From contig NZ_VORX01000003.1 of assembly GCF_007997285.1 (NCBI RefSeq), positions 620,001-684,000 of the forward strand: a stretch of 64,000 nt of DNA, read 5' to 3'. Under the pieces are notes generated by a model. The model had not been told where the DNA came from, made no database searches, and saw nothing but the letters and a program-made list of their open reading frames with translations. The DNA is from Gelidibacter salicanalis. Lineage in GTDB: Bacteria; Bacteroidota; Bacteroidia; Flavobacteriales; Flavobacteriaceae. The first letter of the stretch is position 1; every line of letters starts with the position of its first letter. Position numbers and translations under genes: made by a program. Shown here one piece after another: positions 28,231 to 37,050 of this stretch.

Positions 28231-28388
28231 CATTGTTGGTATTTTCTTGCCTTTGTTGGTGTTTTCCACCAACAAATCATCCAGCCTTTTTTGATGTTTC
28301 CCGGTCTTTGTTGGTGTTTTCCTGCCTTTGTTGGTGTTTTTCACCAACAAACTCTGCAGCCTCTGTTGGTGTTTTCCACCAAAAAAAA
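28231..28388. repeat. Hairpin array, six related units with 20- and 35-bp register
   Basis: Units built on CTTTGTTGGTGTTTTCC start at 28231, 28251, 28286 (diverged), 28306, 28326 and 28361, so the steps are 20, 35, 20, 20 and 35 bp. Units followed by a 35-bp step carry, at 28251 and 28326, the complementary arm CACCAACAAA and form a full stem-loop; 20-bp units lack it. The last unit ends in CCACC and eight A. The array fills the gap between the lipoprotein and ileS and could stop or protect transcripts. Confidence 0.75.
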
Positions 28389-28560
28389 GCACGACCTAAT
28401 AACTCCAATTTAAGTCTAAGTTAACATTTTCAACACACCCCAAAAGCAGCTCAAAAGAGGTGGTTTTTATCCTGAAATCTATCCTTTCTTTTTCGGTTAT
28501 TTGTCTCTCTATTTTAGCAAAAATCGTTAATTTCGCACTTCGATAAGAATTAATGAAATC
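28389..28560 (+). other. Leader region of ileS
   Basis: The rest of the 339-bp gap before ileS is AT-rich. There is no T-box motif and no clear TAnnTTTG box. The promoter of ileS should lie here but cannot be fixed by eye. Confidence 0.4.
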
Positions 28561-31500
28561 ATGAGATTCACTGAATACAAAGGACTTGACTTGCCAAAAG
28601 TTGCTGAAGAAATCGGTAATTATTGGAAGGATAAAAGCATTTTTGATAAAAGTATCACGACCAGAGAAGGCAGCACGCCATTCGTGTTTTTTGAAGGGCC
28701 ACCTTCAGCAAACGGCTTGCCTGGGGTGCACCACGTTTTGGCGCGGGCCATAAAAGATATTTTTCCACGCTACAAAACCATGAAAGGTTTTCAGGTGAAA
28801 CGTAAAGCAGGGTGGGATACCCATGGACTGCCTATAGAACTTGGTGTTGAAAAGGAACTTGGAATTACCAAAGAAGATATCGGTAAAACCATTTCAGTGG
28901 AAGATTATAATGCAGCCTGCCGCAAGGCCGTGATGCGTTATACAGATGTGTGGAATGACCTTACTGAAAAAATGGGCTATTGGGTAGATATGGACAATCC
29001 GTACATTACCTATGAGCCAAAATATATGGAGAGCGTTTGGTGGTTGTTGAAGCAAATTTATGAGAAAGAACTCATTTATAAAGGCTACACCATTCAGCCG
29101 TATTCGCCAAAAGCGGGAACTGGTTTAAGTTCGCATGAGCTGAACCAACCAGGGACTTATCAAGATGTTACAGATACCACTGTTGTTGCGCAATTTAAAG
29201 CTAACGAGGCCTCACTGCCCGACTTTTTACAAAACGAAGGCACTATTTATTTCTTAGCGTGGACGACCACCCCGTGGACCTTGCCGAGTAATACGGCACT
29301 GACCGTAGGCCCAAAAATCGACTACGTATTGGTGGAGACTTATAACCAATATACGTTTGAGCCCATGAATGTTGTTTTGGCCAAACCGTTGGTCAACAAC
29401 CAATTTGATGGGAAATTTAATAGGGTAGAGACAAAAGCTGAATTGCTGGAATATACTTCTGGCGATAAAAAAATCCCGTATTTTGTAGTTAAGGAATTTA
29501 AAGGAAAAGATTTAGTGGGCATTACGTATGAGCAATTATTGCCGTACGCCCTGCCTAACGATAATCCTGAAAATGCATTTAGAATAATTTCCGGTGATTT
29601 TGTTACGACAGAAGATGGTACCGGAATTGTGCACACTGCGCCAACCTTTGGAGCAGACGATGCTTTGGTGGCTAAGCAAGCTAGCCCAGAAATTCCGCCA
29701 CTTTTAGTGAAGGATGACAATGGTAATCTGGTGCCGCTTGTCGACTTACAAGGCCGATTTAGAAAAGAGATTAAAGACGATTTATACGGTTTTGCGGGTG
29801 AGTATGTGAAATCTGAATATTTGAATGACGCCGAATTAGTTTCAGAATACGAAAAGCAAAAAGAGAGTTTAAAATCTGTCATTTCCAATCTGAAGGAATA
29901 TTTAAGTGTTGATGAACGTTTAGCGCTTAAATTAAAAAATGAAAACAAGGCCTTTAAGGTTGAAAAATATAAACATAGTTACCCAAATTGTTGGCGTACT
30001 GACAAACCAATTTTGTACTATCCATTAGATTCTTGGTTCATTAAAGTTACCGATGTAAAAGATCAAATGGTGGCACTGAATGATACCATTAACTGGAAAC
30101 CAAAATCTACAGGCACCGGACGTTTCGGTAACTGGTTGGCCAACGCTAATGATTGGAATCTTTCACGTTCTCGCTATTGGGGAATTCCGTTGCCAATTTG
30201 GAGAACTGAAGATGGAAAGGAAGAAATTTTTATTGGATCAGTTTCTGAATTGAAAGCTGAGATGCAAAAGTCTGTGGCGCAAGGACACATGTCCGCAGAT
30301 ATATTTGCTGATTTTGAAGTGGGCAACAATTCAGAAGAAAACTACGCTAAAATTGATCTCCATAAAAATATTGTCGATCAGATCGTGTTGGTATCGCCAT
30401 CAGGAAAGCCAATGCAACGTGAGGCTGATTTGATTGATGTGTGGTTTGATTCCGGAGCTATGCCTTACGCACAATGGCATTATCCGTTTGAAAATAAAGA
30501 ATTAATTGATGATCATAAAGCCTACCCAGCCGATTTTATTGCGGAAGGTGTGGATCAAACACGTGGTTGGTTTTATACCCTGCACGCTATTGCAACCATG
30601 GTTTTTGACTCTGTAGCCTATAAAAATGTAGTGTCAAATGGTTTAGTTTTAGATAAAAATGGACAAAAAATGTCCAAGCGTTTAGGCAATGCTGTGGATC
30701 CTTTTGCCACTTTGGATACTTATGGTGCTGATGCGACGCGTTGGTACATGATTGCTAATGCCAACCCCTGGGACAATTTAAAATTTGACCTTGAAGGCAT
30801 TGAAGAAGTGAAACGCAAGTTCTTCGGAACCTTATATAACACCTACTCCTTTTTTACACTCTATACTAACTTGGATAATTTTGACTATTCTGAAGCAGAA
30901 ATGCCTTTGGAGAACCGTCCTGAAATTGACCGCTGGATTTTATCTGAGTTGCACACACTGATTCAAAAGGTGGATGATTATTACGCCGATTATGAACCGA
31001 CAAAAGCGGCGCGGGTCATTTCAGATTTTACTCAAGATTATCTGAGTAACTGGTATGTGCGTTTAAGCAGAAGACGTTTTTGGAAAGGCGATTATCAACA
31101 AGATAAAATTTCTGCTTACCAAACCTTGTATACCTGTATGGTGACCATTGCAAAGTTGGGAGCGCCAATTGCGCCATTTTATATGGATCGCTTGTATTTG
31201 GATTTAAATGCTGTAACCAAAAAAGAAGCGTTTGAAAGTGTCCATTTGGCTGATTTCCCTGTATATGAAGCACGTTTTGTAGACAAAGAATTGGAGCACA
31301 AGATGGAAGCGGCACAAACCATTTCATCATTAGTATTGTCATTACGTGCTAAGGAGAAAATTAAAGTGCGTCAGCCTCTGCAAAAAATTATGATTCCAAT
31401 TTCTAGCGATGCCCAGAAAAACGAAATTTTGGCGGTTGCTGATTTGATCAAATCTGAGGTGAATGTCAAAGAAATAGAGGTGTTGGAAGATGCTTCTGAT

Positions 31501-32028
31501 ATCCTAGTAAAACAGATTAAACCTAACTTTAAAGTGCTGGGACCCCGCTTCGGGAAAGACATGAAAGCAGTTGCTCAGGCAATTAGTAACTTTATCGCTA
31601 CTGATATTAATACAATTGAGCAAAACGGTACTTTAGATATAGAAGTTAATGGAAAAAGTATTACTTTGGAGCTCTCAGATGTAGAGATTACCTCACAAGA
31701 TATCGAAGGTTGGCTCGTGGCAAGTTCCGGACCACTTACCGTAGCTTTAGACGTAACTATTACAGATGAATTAAGAAAAGAAGGTATTGCAAGAGAATTA
31801 GTAAACCGTATTCAAAATTTAAGAAAGGATTCGGGTTATGAGCTTACTGATAGGATTGTTGTACACTTTCAAAAAGACGAACATATTATTAACGCAATAA
31901 ACAAGAATTTAGAGTACATAAAAACTGAAACTTTAACCGAAGAGTTGGAAATTTTAGAACACTTAGATAATGGTATAGAAGTTGCTTTTGATGATGTAAA
32001 TACCAAGTTGTTTATACAAAAATTTTAA
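28561..32028 (+). CDS. ileS: Isoleucyl-tRNA synthetase
   Basis: This class I synthetase charges tRNA-Ile. The nucleotide-binding HIGH-type motif appears as GLPGVHHVLARAIKD near residue 55, the form common in long IleS proteins. KMSKR is near residue 703 (GQKMSKRLGNAVDP). The editing domain contains WTTTPWTLPSNTAL and GIVHTAPTFGADD. At 1155 residues it is the long type found in Bacteroidota and eukaryotes (about 1050-1150). A dksA-like gene follows after four bases, and lspA after a terminator. Confidence 0.97.
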   Translation: MRFTEYKGLDLPKVAEEIGNYWKDKSIFDKSITTREGSTPFVFFEGPPSANGLPGVHHVLARAIKDIFPRYKTMKGFQVKRKAGWDTHGLPIELGVEKELGITKEDIGKTISVEDYNAACRKAVMRYTDVWNDLTEKMGYWVDMDNPYITYEPKYMESVWWLLKQIYEKELIYKGYTIQPYSPKAGTGLSSHELNQPGTYQDVTDTTVVAQFKANEASLPDFLQNEGTIYFLAWTTTPWTLPSNTALTVGPKIDYVLVETYNQYTFEPMNVVLAKPLVNNQFDGKFNRVETKAELLEYTSGDKKIPYFVVKEFKGKDLVGITYEQLLPYALPNDNPENAFRIISGDFVTTEDGTGIVHTAPTFGADDALVAKQASPEIPPLLVKDDNGNLVPLVDLQGRFRKEIKDDLYGFAGEYVKSEYLNDAELVSEYEKQKESLKSVISNLKEYLSVDERLALKLKNENKAFKVEKYKHSYPNCWRTDKPILYYPLDSWFIKVTDVKDQMVALNDTINWKPKSTGTGRFGNWLANANDWNLSRSRYWGIPLPIWRTEDGKEEIFIGSVSELKAEMQKSVAQGHMSADIFADFEVGNNSEENYAKIDLHKNIVDQIVLVSPSGKPMQREADLIDVWFDSGAMPYAQWHYPFENKELIDDHKAYPADFIAEGVDQTRGWFYTLHAIATMVFDSVAYKNVVSNGLVLDKNGQKMSKRLGNAVDPFATLDTYGADATRWYMIANANPWDNLKFDLEGIEEVKRKFFGTLYNTYSFFTLYTNLDNFDYSEAEMPLENRPEIDRWILSELHTLIQKVDDYYADYEPTKAARVISDFTQDYLSNWYVRLSRRRFWKGDYQQDKISAYQTLYTCMVTIAKLGAPIAPFYMDRLYLDLNAVTKKEAFESVHLADFPVYEARFVDKELEHKMEAAQTISSLVLSLRAKEKIKVRQPLQKIMIPISSDAQKNEILAVADLIKSEVNVKEIEVLEDASDILVKQIKPNFKVLGPRFGKDMKAVAQAISNFIATDINTIEQNGTLDIEVNGKSITLELSDVEITSQDIEGWLVASSGPLTVALDVTITDELRKEGIARELVNRIQNLRKDSGYELTDRIVVHFQKDEHIINAINKNLEYIKTETLTEELEILEHLDNGIEVAFDDVNTKLFIQKF

Positions 32029-32032
32029 AATT

Positions 32033-32416
32033 ATGGCTGATGATACTAACATAAGATATTCTGATAAAGACTTAGCAGAATTTAAGGAGTTAATCCAAGA
32101 GAAAATACAAAAGGCAATTCATGATCTCGATTTGATTAAGAGTGCGTATATGAATGACCTTAATAATGGTACAGACGATACTTCTCCAACCTTCAAAGCG
32201 TTTGAAGAGGGTAGTGAAACCATGAGTAAGGAAGCAAATTCGCAATTGGCAATCCGTCAGGAGAAGTTTATTCGCGATCTTAAAAATGCACTCATACGTA
32301 TAGAAAACAAGACCTTTGGAGTCTGTAGAGTTACAGGAAAATTGATTGGGAAAGAGCGTCTAAAATTGGTGCCTCATGCCACTTTGAGTATTGAAGCTAA
32401 AAATATGCAGCAGTAG
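32033..32416 (+). CDS. TraR/DksA-type RNA-polymerase-binding protein
   Basis: The 127-residue protein is a coiled-coil (LIQEKIQKAIHDLDLIKSAY) followed by the DksA C-terminal region FGVCRVTGKLIGKERLKLVPHATLS. Of the four zinc-finger Cys of classical DksA only one remains, which is the normal state of this Bacteroidota subfamily. DksA proteins enter the RNA polymerase secondary channel and tune transcription with ppGpp; whether this member does so is inferred. It is four bases after ileS and so co-transcribed. Confidence 0.88.
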   Translation: MADDTNIRYSDKDLAEFKELIQEKIQKAIHDLDLIKSAYMNDLNNGTDDTSPTFKAFEEGSETMSKEANSQLAIRQEKFIRDLKNALIRIENKTFGVCRVTGKLIGKERLKLVPHATLSIEAKNMQQ

Positions 32417-32532
32417 CATTTCCATCAAGTTGGAAATCTCCTCTACACTGATAAAGCGAAGTTGCAACGCAGTTAATGCTCTATCGCTTTAGAAAGTGAA
32501 ACACTAGTGAAGCTTCCTTTAAAATATAATTT

Positions 32533-32567
32533 AAAACGTCTTGCATTCGCAGGACGTTTTTGTTTTG
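32533..32567 (+). terminator. Terminator after the ileS-dksA-like operon
   Basis: AAAACGTC pairs with GACGTTTT around a 12-base loop and a T-rich tail follows. It precedes lspA, so lspA likely has its own promoter. Confidence 0.8.
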
Positions 32568-32627
32568 TTAAGTTTTATAGGTTTACTTATTTTAAATTCT
32601 ATTTTTGCCCTAATTCAACTCATAATA

Positions 32628-33272
32628 ATGACCCTTAAAAAAGCCACGCTATTAATTATCATCATTTTATTGATTGATCAAATTAGTAAATTTTATATTA
32701 AAACGCATTTTGCTTTGCACGACAGGATTGAGGTGTTCAGTTGGTTTCAAATTTTATTCGTAGAGAATGATGGTATGGCTTGGGGTACAAAACTCAGCGA
32801 TTTTATCAGCGGAATTTCAGACCGAACTGCGAAATTAGCTCTGACAATCTTCCGGATTGTGGCCGTTATTGGTATTGGCTATTGGTTGGTTACTTCAGCA
32901 CGAAGAAAAAGCCCTAACATATTAATTGTAGCCATTGCCCTGATCTTTGCCGGTGCCTTAGGTAACATTATTGATTCTGTTTTTTACGGTATTTTGTTTG
33001 ACGATAGCTACAGCCAAGTCGCTACGTTTATACCCAAACAAGGCTATGATACTTTATTTCATGGTAAGGTAGTAGACATGCTTCATTTTCCTATTTGGCA
33101 AGGATTTTTACCGCAATGGATTCCTATTATAGGAGGCGATTATTTCACTTTTTTCGAACCCGTATTTAATGTTGCAGATATGGCAATCAGTTCAGGAATA
33201 GGGATGTTGATTGTGTTTAATAAAAAAGCCTTCCATCAGGAAGAATTGGAGGAAACCTCTAAAAGCGTTTAG
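32628..33272 (+). CDS. lspA: Lipoprotein signal peptidase (signal peptidase II)
   Basis: This inner-membrane aspartyl protease removes lipoprotein signal peptides. The two catalytic Asp are Asp116 in ALGNIIDSVFYG and Asp184 in FNVADMAISSG. The first helix carries LLIDQISKFYIK, and ENDGMAWG corresponds to the conserved ENxGAaFG segment. Four membrane helices are visible. At 214 residues it is longer than the 160-170 of E. coli because of a loop at about 120-170, usual in this phylum. The ATG at 32628 is chosen over an upstream TTG that would add an unneeded helix. Its stop overlaps that of the convergent MTHFS gene by four bases. Confidence 0.95.
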   Translation: MTLKKATLLIIIILLIDQISKFYIKTHFALHDRIEVFSWFQILFVENDGMAWGTKLSDFISGISDRTAKLALTIFRIVAVIGIGYWLVTSARRKSPNILIVAIALIFAGALGNIIDSVFYGILFDDSYSQVATFIPKQGYDTLFHGKVVDMLHFPIWQGFLPQWIPIIGGDYFTFFEPVFNVADMAISSGIGMLIVFNKKAFHQEELEETSKSV

Positions 33273-33838
33273 GTGGCGAATGAATAAATCTGATGTGGAG
33301 TAACGCAATAATCTAGCGCTACATCACTTTTAATAACCCCTACAATCTCTTCTTCAGCCTCAAAGAGCGAAAGTCCAATCTTAATGGTTTCCGGTCTGCA
33401 TTTTGATAAAAATGTATCGTAAAACCCTTTTCCGTAGCCAACGCGATGTCCTTTTTGGTCAAACGCTAAAAGTGGTACAAATACGATGTCTATTTTATCC
33501 GCAGGAATTTCAATGCCATCAACTGGTTCTGGGATACCCCATTTGTTCTTCCGAATCACCGTATTATCCAATAAAAGATAATGAGACATACTCACATCCT
33601 TAAAATTACTTTTTGAGATGACAATGTGCTTATCCTTACCTGAAAGTATATTTAAAATGTAATCTGTATTGATCTCCTTATGTTCAGTTATACTTAAAAA
33701 GAGATGATAATAACTGGCGTTCCAAATGGGTAGTTTGAGTAATTGATTGGAGATTTCCAAACTTCCATTATCAAGGGCTTCTAACGATAATTCCTTTCGC
33801 TTTTGCTTATAGAGCCGTCTCAAAGTTGCTTTATCCAT
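33269..33838 (-). CDS. 5-formyltetrahydrofolate cyclo-ligase (MTHFS)
   Basis: The 189-residue enzyme turns 5-formyl-THF into 5,10-methenyl-THF with ATP. An N-terminal lysine-rich helix (LRRLYKQKRKELS) and the phosphate-binding signature VPLLAFDQKGHRVGYGKGFYD are diagnostic. The ATG is at 33838. It is a single gene convergent with lspA, with the stop codons overlapping. Confidence 0.94.
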   Translation of the reverse strand: MDKATLRRLYKQKRKELSLEALDNGSLEISNQLLKLPIWNASYYHLFLSITEHKEINTDYILNILSGKDKHIVISKSNFKDVSMSHYLLLDNTVIRKNKWGIPEPVDGIEIPADKIDIVFVPLLAFDQKGHRVGYGKGFYDTFLSKCRPETIKIGLSLFEAEEEIVGVIKSDVALDYCVTPHQIYSFAT

Positions 33839-33914
33839 AGTGTAAAATTACTATTTTTTAGTTGATGAAACATGCTGTCCGAATCTTTTGCAACTTTGAT
33901 AAAAATGATATGGC

Positions 33915-34142
33915 TTGGAAACAATCAAGCTTAAGATTAGTAAGAAGTTTTACGATGCGTTTTTGACGCTAATCGAAAAATGTGACTCTAAGGATTTGCA
34001 GATTGTTAATGATGAAGAGCATCCTGATATAACGTATCTCAATCAACAATTGCATGAGTTGGAAACAGACACCGCAGAATACATAACGATGGAAGATCTT
34101 GATGACTCGTTGGAGAAAGCGCTAGCCAAACATGCAAGGTAA
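33915..34142 (+). CDS. Putative antitoxin of a ParE/RelE-type toxin-antitoxin pair
   Basis: The 75-residue acidic protein begins with an alternating strand (ETIKLKISKKFYDAFLTLIE) and ends in a charged helix (EDLDDSLEKALAKHAR). This is the size and composition of small antitoxins. The 3' end overlaps the ATG of a broken ParE-like toxin frame by 11 bases, which is the normal arrangement of such modules. No DNA-binding fold can be named with certainty. The pairing with the toxin remnant is the main evidence. Confidence 0.65.
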   Translation: METIKLKISKKFYDAFLTLIEKCDSKDLQIVNDEEHPDITYLNQQLHELETDTAEYITMEDLDDSLEKALAKHAR

Positions 34143-34412
34143 AATTTTAAAGAGCTTCTCTTAAAATAAATCCAACAGGTTGAATTCATTTCGAAAGACA
34201 AGCCACATGCCGCAAAAAAATTCAAAACTGTGGTTATTAAACACCTAATGGCCATCTCTATGATGCCCTATCAGCATAAAAAATCAATCTATTTTGATGA
34301 TCCTGATAAAAGGGATCTTATTTTTAATGGGTATACAATAGTGTTTAGAATTAAACCCAAAAAACAGGTGATTGAGGTTTTTGGTTTTATAAAACATCAA
34401 AATGAGCTTTAA
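34132..34412 (+). pseudogene. ParE/RelE-type toxin, frameshifted
   Basis: From the ATG at 34132 the frame reads MQGKILKSFS and stops at 34162. From 34170 the neighbouring frame is open to 34412 and reads like the bulk of a ParE/RelE toxin: IQQVEFISKDKPHAAKKFK, then SIYFDDPDKRDLIFNGYTIV and FRIKPKKQVIEVFGFIKHQ. The pattern of K-P-H-A-A helix, R-D-L-F-G-Y strand and I-E-V-F-G-F strand fits the family. A one-base loss (or two-base gain) in the run TTAAAATAAA at 34161-34170 would join the two. Unless the read is wrong, the toxin is inactive. A later GTG at 34230 would give only its C-terminal 60 residues. Confidence 0.7.
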
Positions 34413-34418
34413 TATATC

Positions 34419-35393
34419 TTAATGACTTACTACTTTAGTGACATGAAAAAGTGCATCGCCTTGATAGACTAACGACGCTTCATTGACATTAATTACATAG
34501 CCTGCAATGCTCGATTTGACTTCGTGGTAAATCTTGCCGTACGGATCTGTAATTTGCCCCAACACGTCATCAATTTCAACCTTAGCATTCACTGAAACGG
34601 CCGATTTGAACATGCCCGATTGCTTTGCCCTGATCCATTTACTTTCTTCTATAAAAACAGTAGACATTTTAGGGGGTGATGCTTTGATCCTATGGTGTAA
34701 CATCCCATAATGCGCCAAAATGCGTTTGACACCTTCCACCCCAACTTTGGAAATGTTGTTGTCTACAAAGAAAGATTTGCCACCTTCATACAATAAAATG
34801 GGTTTCCCCATTTGAAAACAGGCATTTCTAAAAGATTTCGCGATATGATTGGAATATAACACAAAAGGTGCCCCAAAAATTCGTGCTAACTCATCTAGTT
34901 CAGGATGATTTCTTACAATGCGTATTTGGGCTGCATTAAAACGGCTAGCACCACCGGTATGGAAATCGATAATCAAATCGACATCCGGAATAATCTCGTG
35001 CATCAATCTATGCGCGACCCTGCTTGCCAACGATCCGTTAGAGCTTCCTGGGAACACCCTGTTCAGGTCACGACCATCAGGAAAGGCACGGTTGCTGTTT
35101 AAAAATCCAAAAATATTCAGGATGGGCATACAGATAATGGTACCACGTTTTGGTTGATTAATACGTCTGGCAATCAGTTGCCTCACAATATCCACTCCAT
35201 TTATTTCGTCGCCGTGTATGCCTGCCGAAAACAAAATTGTAGGTCCAGGTGTCTTGGAACGTTCAATAATGATTGGAATTTCAATTTTAGTGGCAGTATG
35301 CAGTTTTGCAATGTTGAAATTGATCTCTCGAGATTCTCCCAGTGCAATATCCTCTCCTAAAATTGTAATCGTATGTTGATTGTCCTCCGGCAT
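34419..35393 (-). CDS. Succinylglutamate desuccinylase/aspartoacylase-family zinc hydrolase
   Basis: The 324-residue M14-like zinc enzyme has HxxE ligands His60 and Glu63 in FSAGIHGDEINGVDI and the third ligand His145 in LIIDFHTGGASRFN. It also has the NSNRAFPDGRDLNRVFPG segment of the AstE/AspA family and a C-terminal beta domain (VSVNAKVEIDDVLGQITDP). These enzymes split N-acyl amino acids. It lies nine bases after rimK and is the third member of a RimB-RimK-AstE/AspA cassette, so it may act on a glutamyl or acyl-amino-acid product linked to RimK. That link is inferred. Confidence 0.85.
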   Translation of the reverse strand: MPEDNQHTITILGEDIALGESREINFNIAKLHTATKIEIPIIIERSKTPGPTILFSAGIHGDEINGVDIVRQLIARRINQPKRGTIICMPILNIFGFLNSNRAFPDGRDLNRVFPGSSNGSLASRVAHRLMHEIIPDVDLIIDFHTGGASRFNAAQIRIVRNHPELDELARIFGAPFVLYSNHIAKSFRNACFQMGKPILLYEGGKSFFVDNNISKVGVEGVKRILAHYGMLHHRIKASPPKMSTVFIEESKWIRAKQSGMFKSAVSVNAKVEIDDVLGQITDPYGKIYHEVKSSIAGYVINVNEASLVYQGDALFHVTKVVSH

Positions 35394-35401
35394 AATTGAG
35401 T

Positions 35402-36274
35402 TTAAACGTTTCTTTCTATATATCTGATGATACTTTTAGCGATATCTTTTTTAGTGGCGGCTTCAATACCTTCTAATCCAGGGGAGGAATTCACCTCTAA
35501 AATTAAAGGTCCACGAGACGATTGTAACATGTCTACACCACATACCCCTAAGCCTAGAACTTTGGCAGCCTTTAATGCTGCATTCTCTTCTTCATCAGTT
35601 AGTGAAATGATTTCAGCGCTTCCACCACGGTGTAAGTTAGATCTGAATTCACCTTCTTTACCTTGGCGCTTCATGGCTCCTACAATATTCCCATCCACAA
35701 TAAATGCCCTGATATCTGCACCCTTGGCTTCTTTTATAAACTCTTGAATGATGACACGTGCTTGTAATCCGTGAAACGCTTCAATAACCGATTCCGCCGC
35801 GTTATTGGTTTCAGCCAATACTACGCCCAATCCTTGGGTGCCTTCCAGTAATTTAATAACCAAGGGCGCTCCACCTACTGAAGCAATCACCTCTGACGCA
35901 TCCTTCGTGTAATTTGAAAAGACCGTTTTTGGCATTCCCAATCCTGCGCGAGACAGCACTTGTAAACTTCTTAGTTTATCCCGAGACCTTACCAATGCCT
36001 GCGATTCTACCACGGAAAAGACTTTCATCATCTCAAATTGACGCACTACGGCTGTGCCGTAAAATGTAACGGAAGACCCAATCCGCGGAATAATAGCATC
36101 AACGTTTTCTAACACACGCCCTTTATATAAAATGGCAGGATTCTTTTTTTCAATGATAATGTCACATTTTAAAGGATCGATAACTTCACAGGTGTGCTTG
36201 CGTTGTCTTGCGGCCTCGACAAGGCGTTGTGTGGAATATAAATGAGGGTTTCTGGATAATACGATAATGTTCAT
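35402..36274 (-). CDS. rimK: RimK: ribosomal protein S6--L-glutamate ligase (ATP-grasp)
   Basis: RimK adds glutamate residues to the C-terminus of ribosomal protein S6. The 290-residue protein has the RimK N-terminal region ([40 protein letters not shown]) and the ATP-grasp core ([40 protein letters not shown]), ending with the metal site [14 protein letters not shown]. It is in tandem with a RimB-like protease upstream and an AstE/AspA-like hydrolase downstream. Confidence 0.93.
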   Translation of the reverse strand: MNIIVLSRNPHLYSTQRLVEAARQRKHTCEVIDPLKCDIIIEKKNPAILYKGRVLENVDAIIPRIGSSVTFYGTAVVRQFEMMKVFSVVESQALVRSRDKLRSLQVLSRAGLGMPKTVFSNYTKDASEVIASVGGAPLVIKLLEGTQGLGVVLAETNNAAESVIEAFHGLQARVIIQEFIKEAKGADIRAFIVDGNIVGAMKRQGKEGEFRSNLHRGGSAEIISLTDEEENAALKAAKVLGLGVCGVDMLQSSRGPLILEVNSSPGLEGIEAATKKDIAKSIIRYIERNV

Positions 36275-36342
36275 TGAGCTTGATGGCTTTAATTATTAGT
36301 GTATAAGTTTAGGTGATGCTTTAAATGATGACGCAAAAACGC

Positions 36343-36774
36343 CTATTTTGATTTGTTGTTATAAGATACATTTTTTTGAGTAACGTCAACGATAAATTTA
36401 TTGGTTAAAAATTTGCGACCAATCAATATCGGATACCTCATGTCTTCTCTTGTGCTCAAAGTTAATGAAATACTATACTTTTTATTAAATATGACCATAG
36501 TAGTTTTTACTTTATAGCGCTTTTGTACAATCCCATTACTGCTTTTCACTTTGGCAAACGTATAGTCCTTAAACCTAATTTCTTTTCCATTATAATGTGG
36601 GTGGCCTTCATCATAAAACAGACACACCAATTCATCACTGTCCTCATCTACTAAAACCTTATGGCAATGGATGGATGACGTGTAGGCACCAGTATCTATT
36701 TTTATATCAATATCAAAAAGATCGAGTGTTGGAAAATCGGCTTTATCGACTCTACCAATTATTTTTTTAGGCAT
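36343..36774 (-). CDS. RimB-like (DUF785) retropepsin-type protease
   Basis: From the ATG at 36774 the protein has 143 residues. It carries the retropepsin-like IKIDTGAYTSSIHC segment, with the Asp of DTGA as catalytic candidate, and the DUF785 pattern MRYPILIGRKFLTNKFIVD. An open frame continues upstream to 36906, but those 44 residues look unlike the family and are probably not translated. RimB-type proteins act with RimK in pseudomonads to control S6 glutamation. Adjacent rimK, 68 bases downstream, supports the assignment. Confidence 0.82.
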   Translation of the reverse strand: MPKKIIGRVDKADFPTLDLFDIDIKIDTGAYTSSIHCHKVLVDEDSDELVCLFYDEGHPHYNGKEIRFKDYTFAKVKSSNGIVQKRYKVKTTMVIFNKKYSISLTLSTREDMRYPILIGRKFLTNKFIVDVTQKNVSYNNKSK

Positions 36775-37038
36775 GTTTAAACAGTATTGGCTCGCAAGGT
36801 AATAAAAAATCATCCTTTTATAATAGTTTCTGAATGCAGTGCTTTCATAATTAATAGTTTTATAAATGCATAACGCATGTTGATAAACTAACATCATCTT
36901 GGGCATCCCGTTTCATCATCGGTATATTTCATCTCTATAGGTGGGGCCAAAGGCTCAAGAAATGTGTTCTTGATCTTTAGTTCATGTTATAAATGAAATT
37001 CTTAAAATTCATGAGGTGGAAATGTTTTGAAGTTGTAG

Positions 37039-37046
37039 TATCTTTG
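37039..37046 (+). promoter_or_regulatory. Candidate -7 element for uvrC
   Basis: TATCTTTG matches TAnnTTTG and ends four bases before the uvrC ATG, which would give an almost leaderless transcript. The -33 box is not clear. Confidence 0.45.
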
Positions 37047-37050
37047 AAGT

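Noticed and set aside
28231-28388. Possible CRISPR array
   Set aside because: Units are palindromic, spaced 20 or 35 bp without unique spacers, and no cas genes are present.
29340-29948. 202-codon frame antisense to ileS
   Set aside because: A shadow of the ileS editing-domain frame, rich in Ser as expected from reverse reading.
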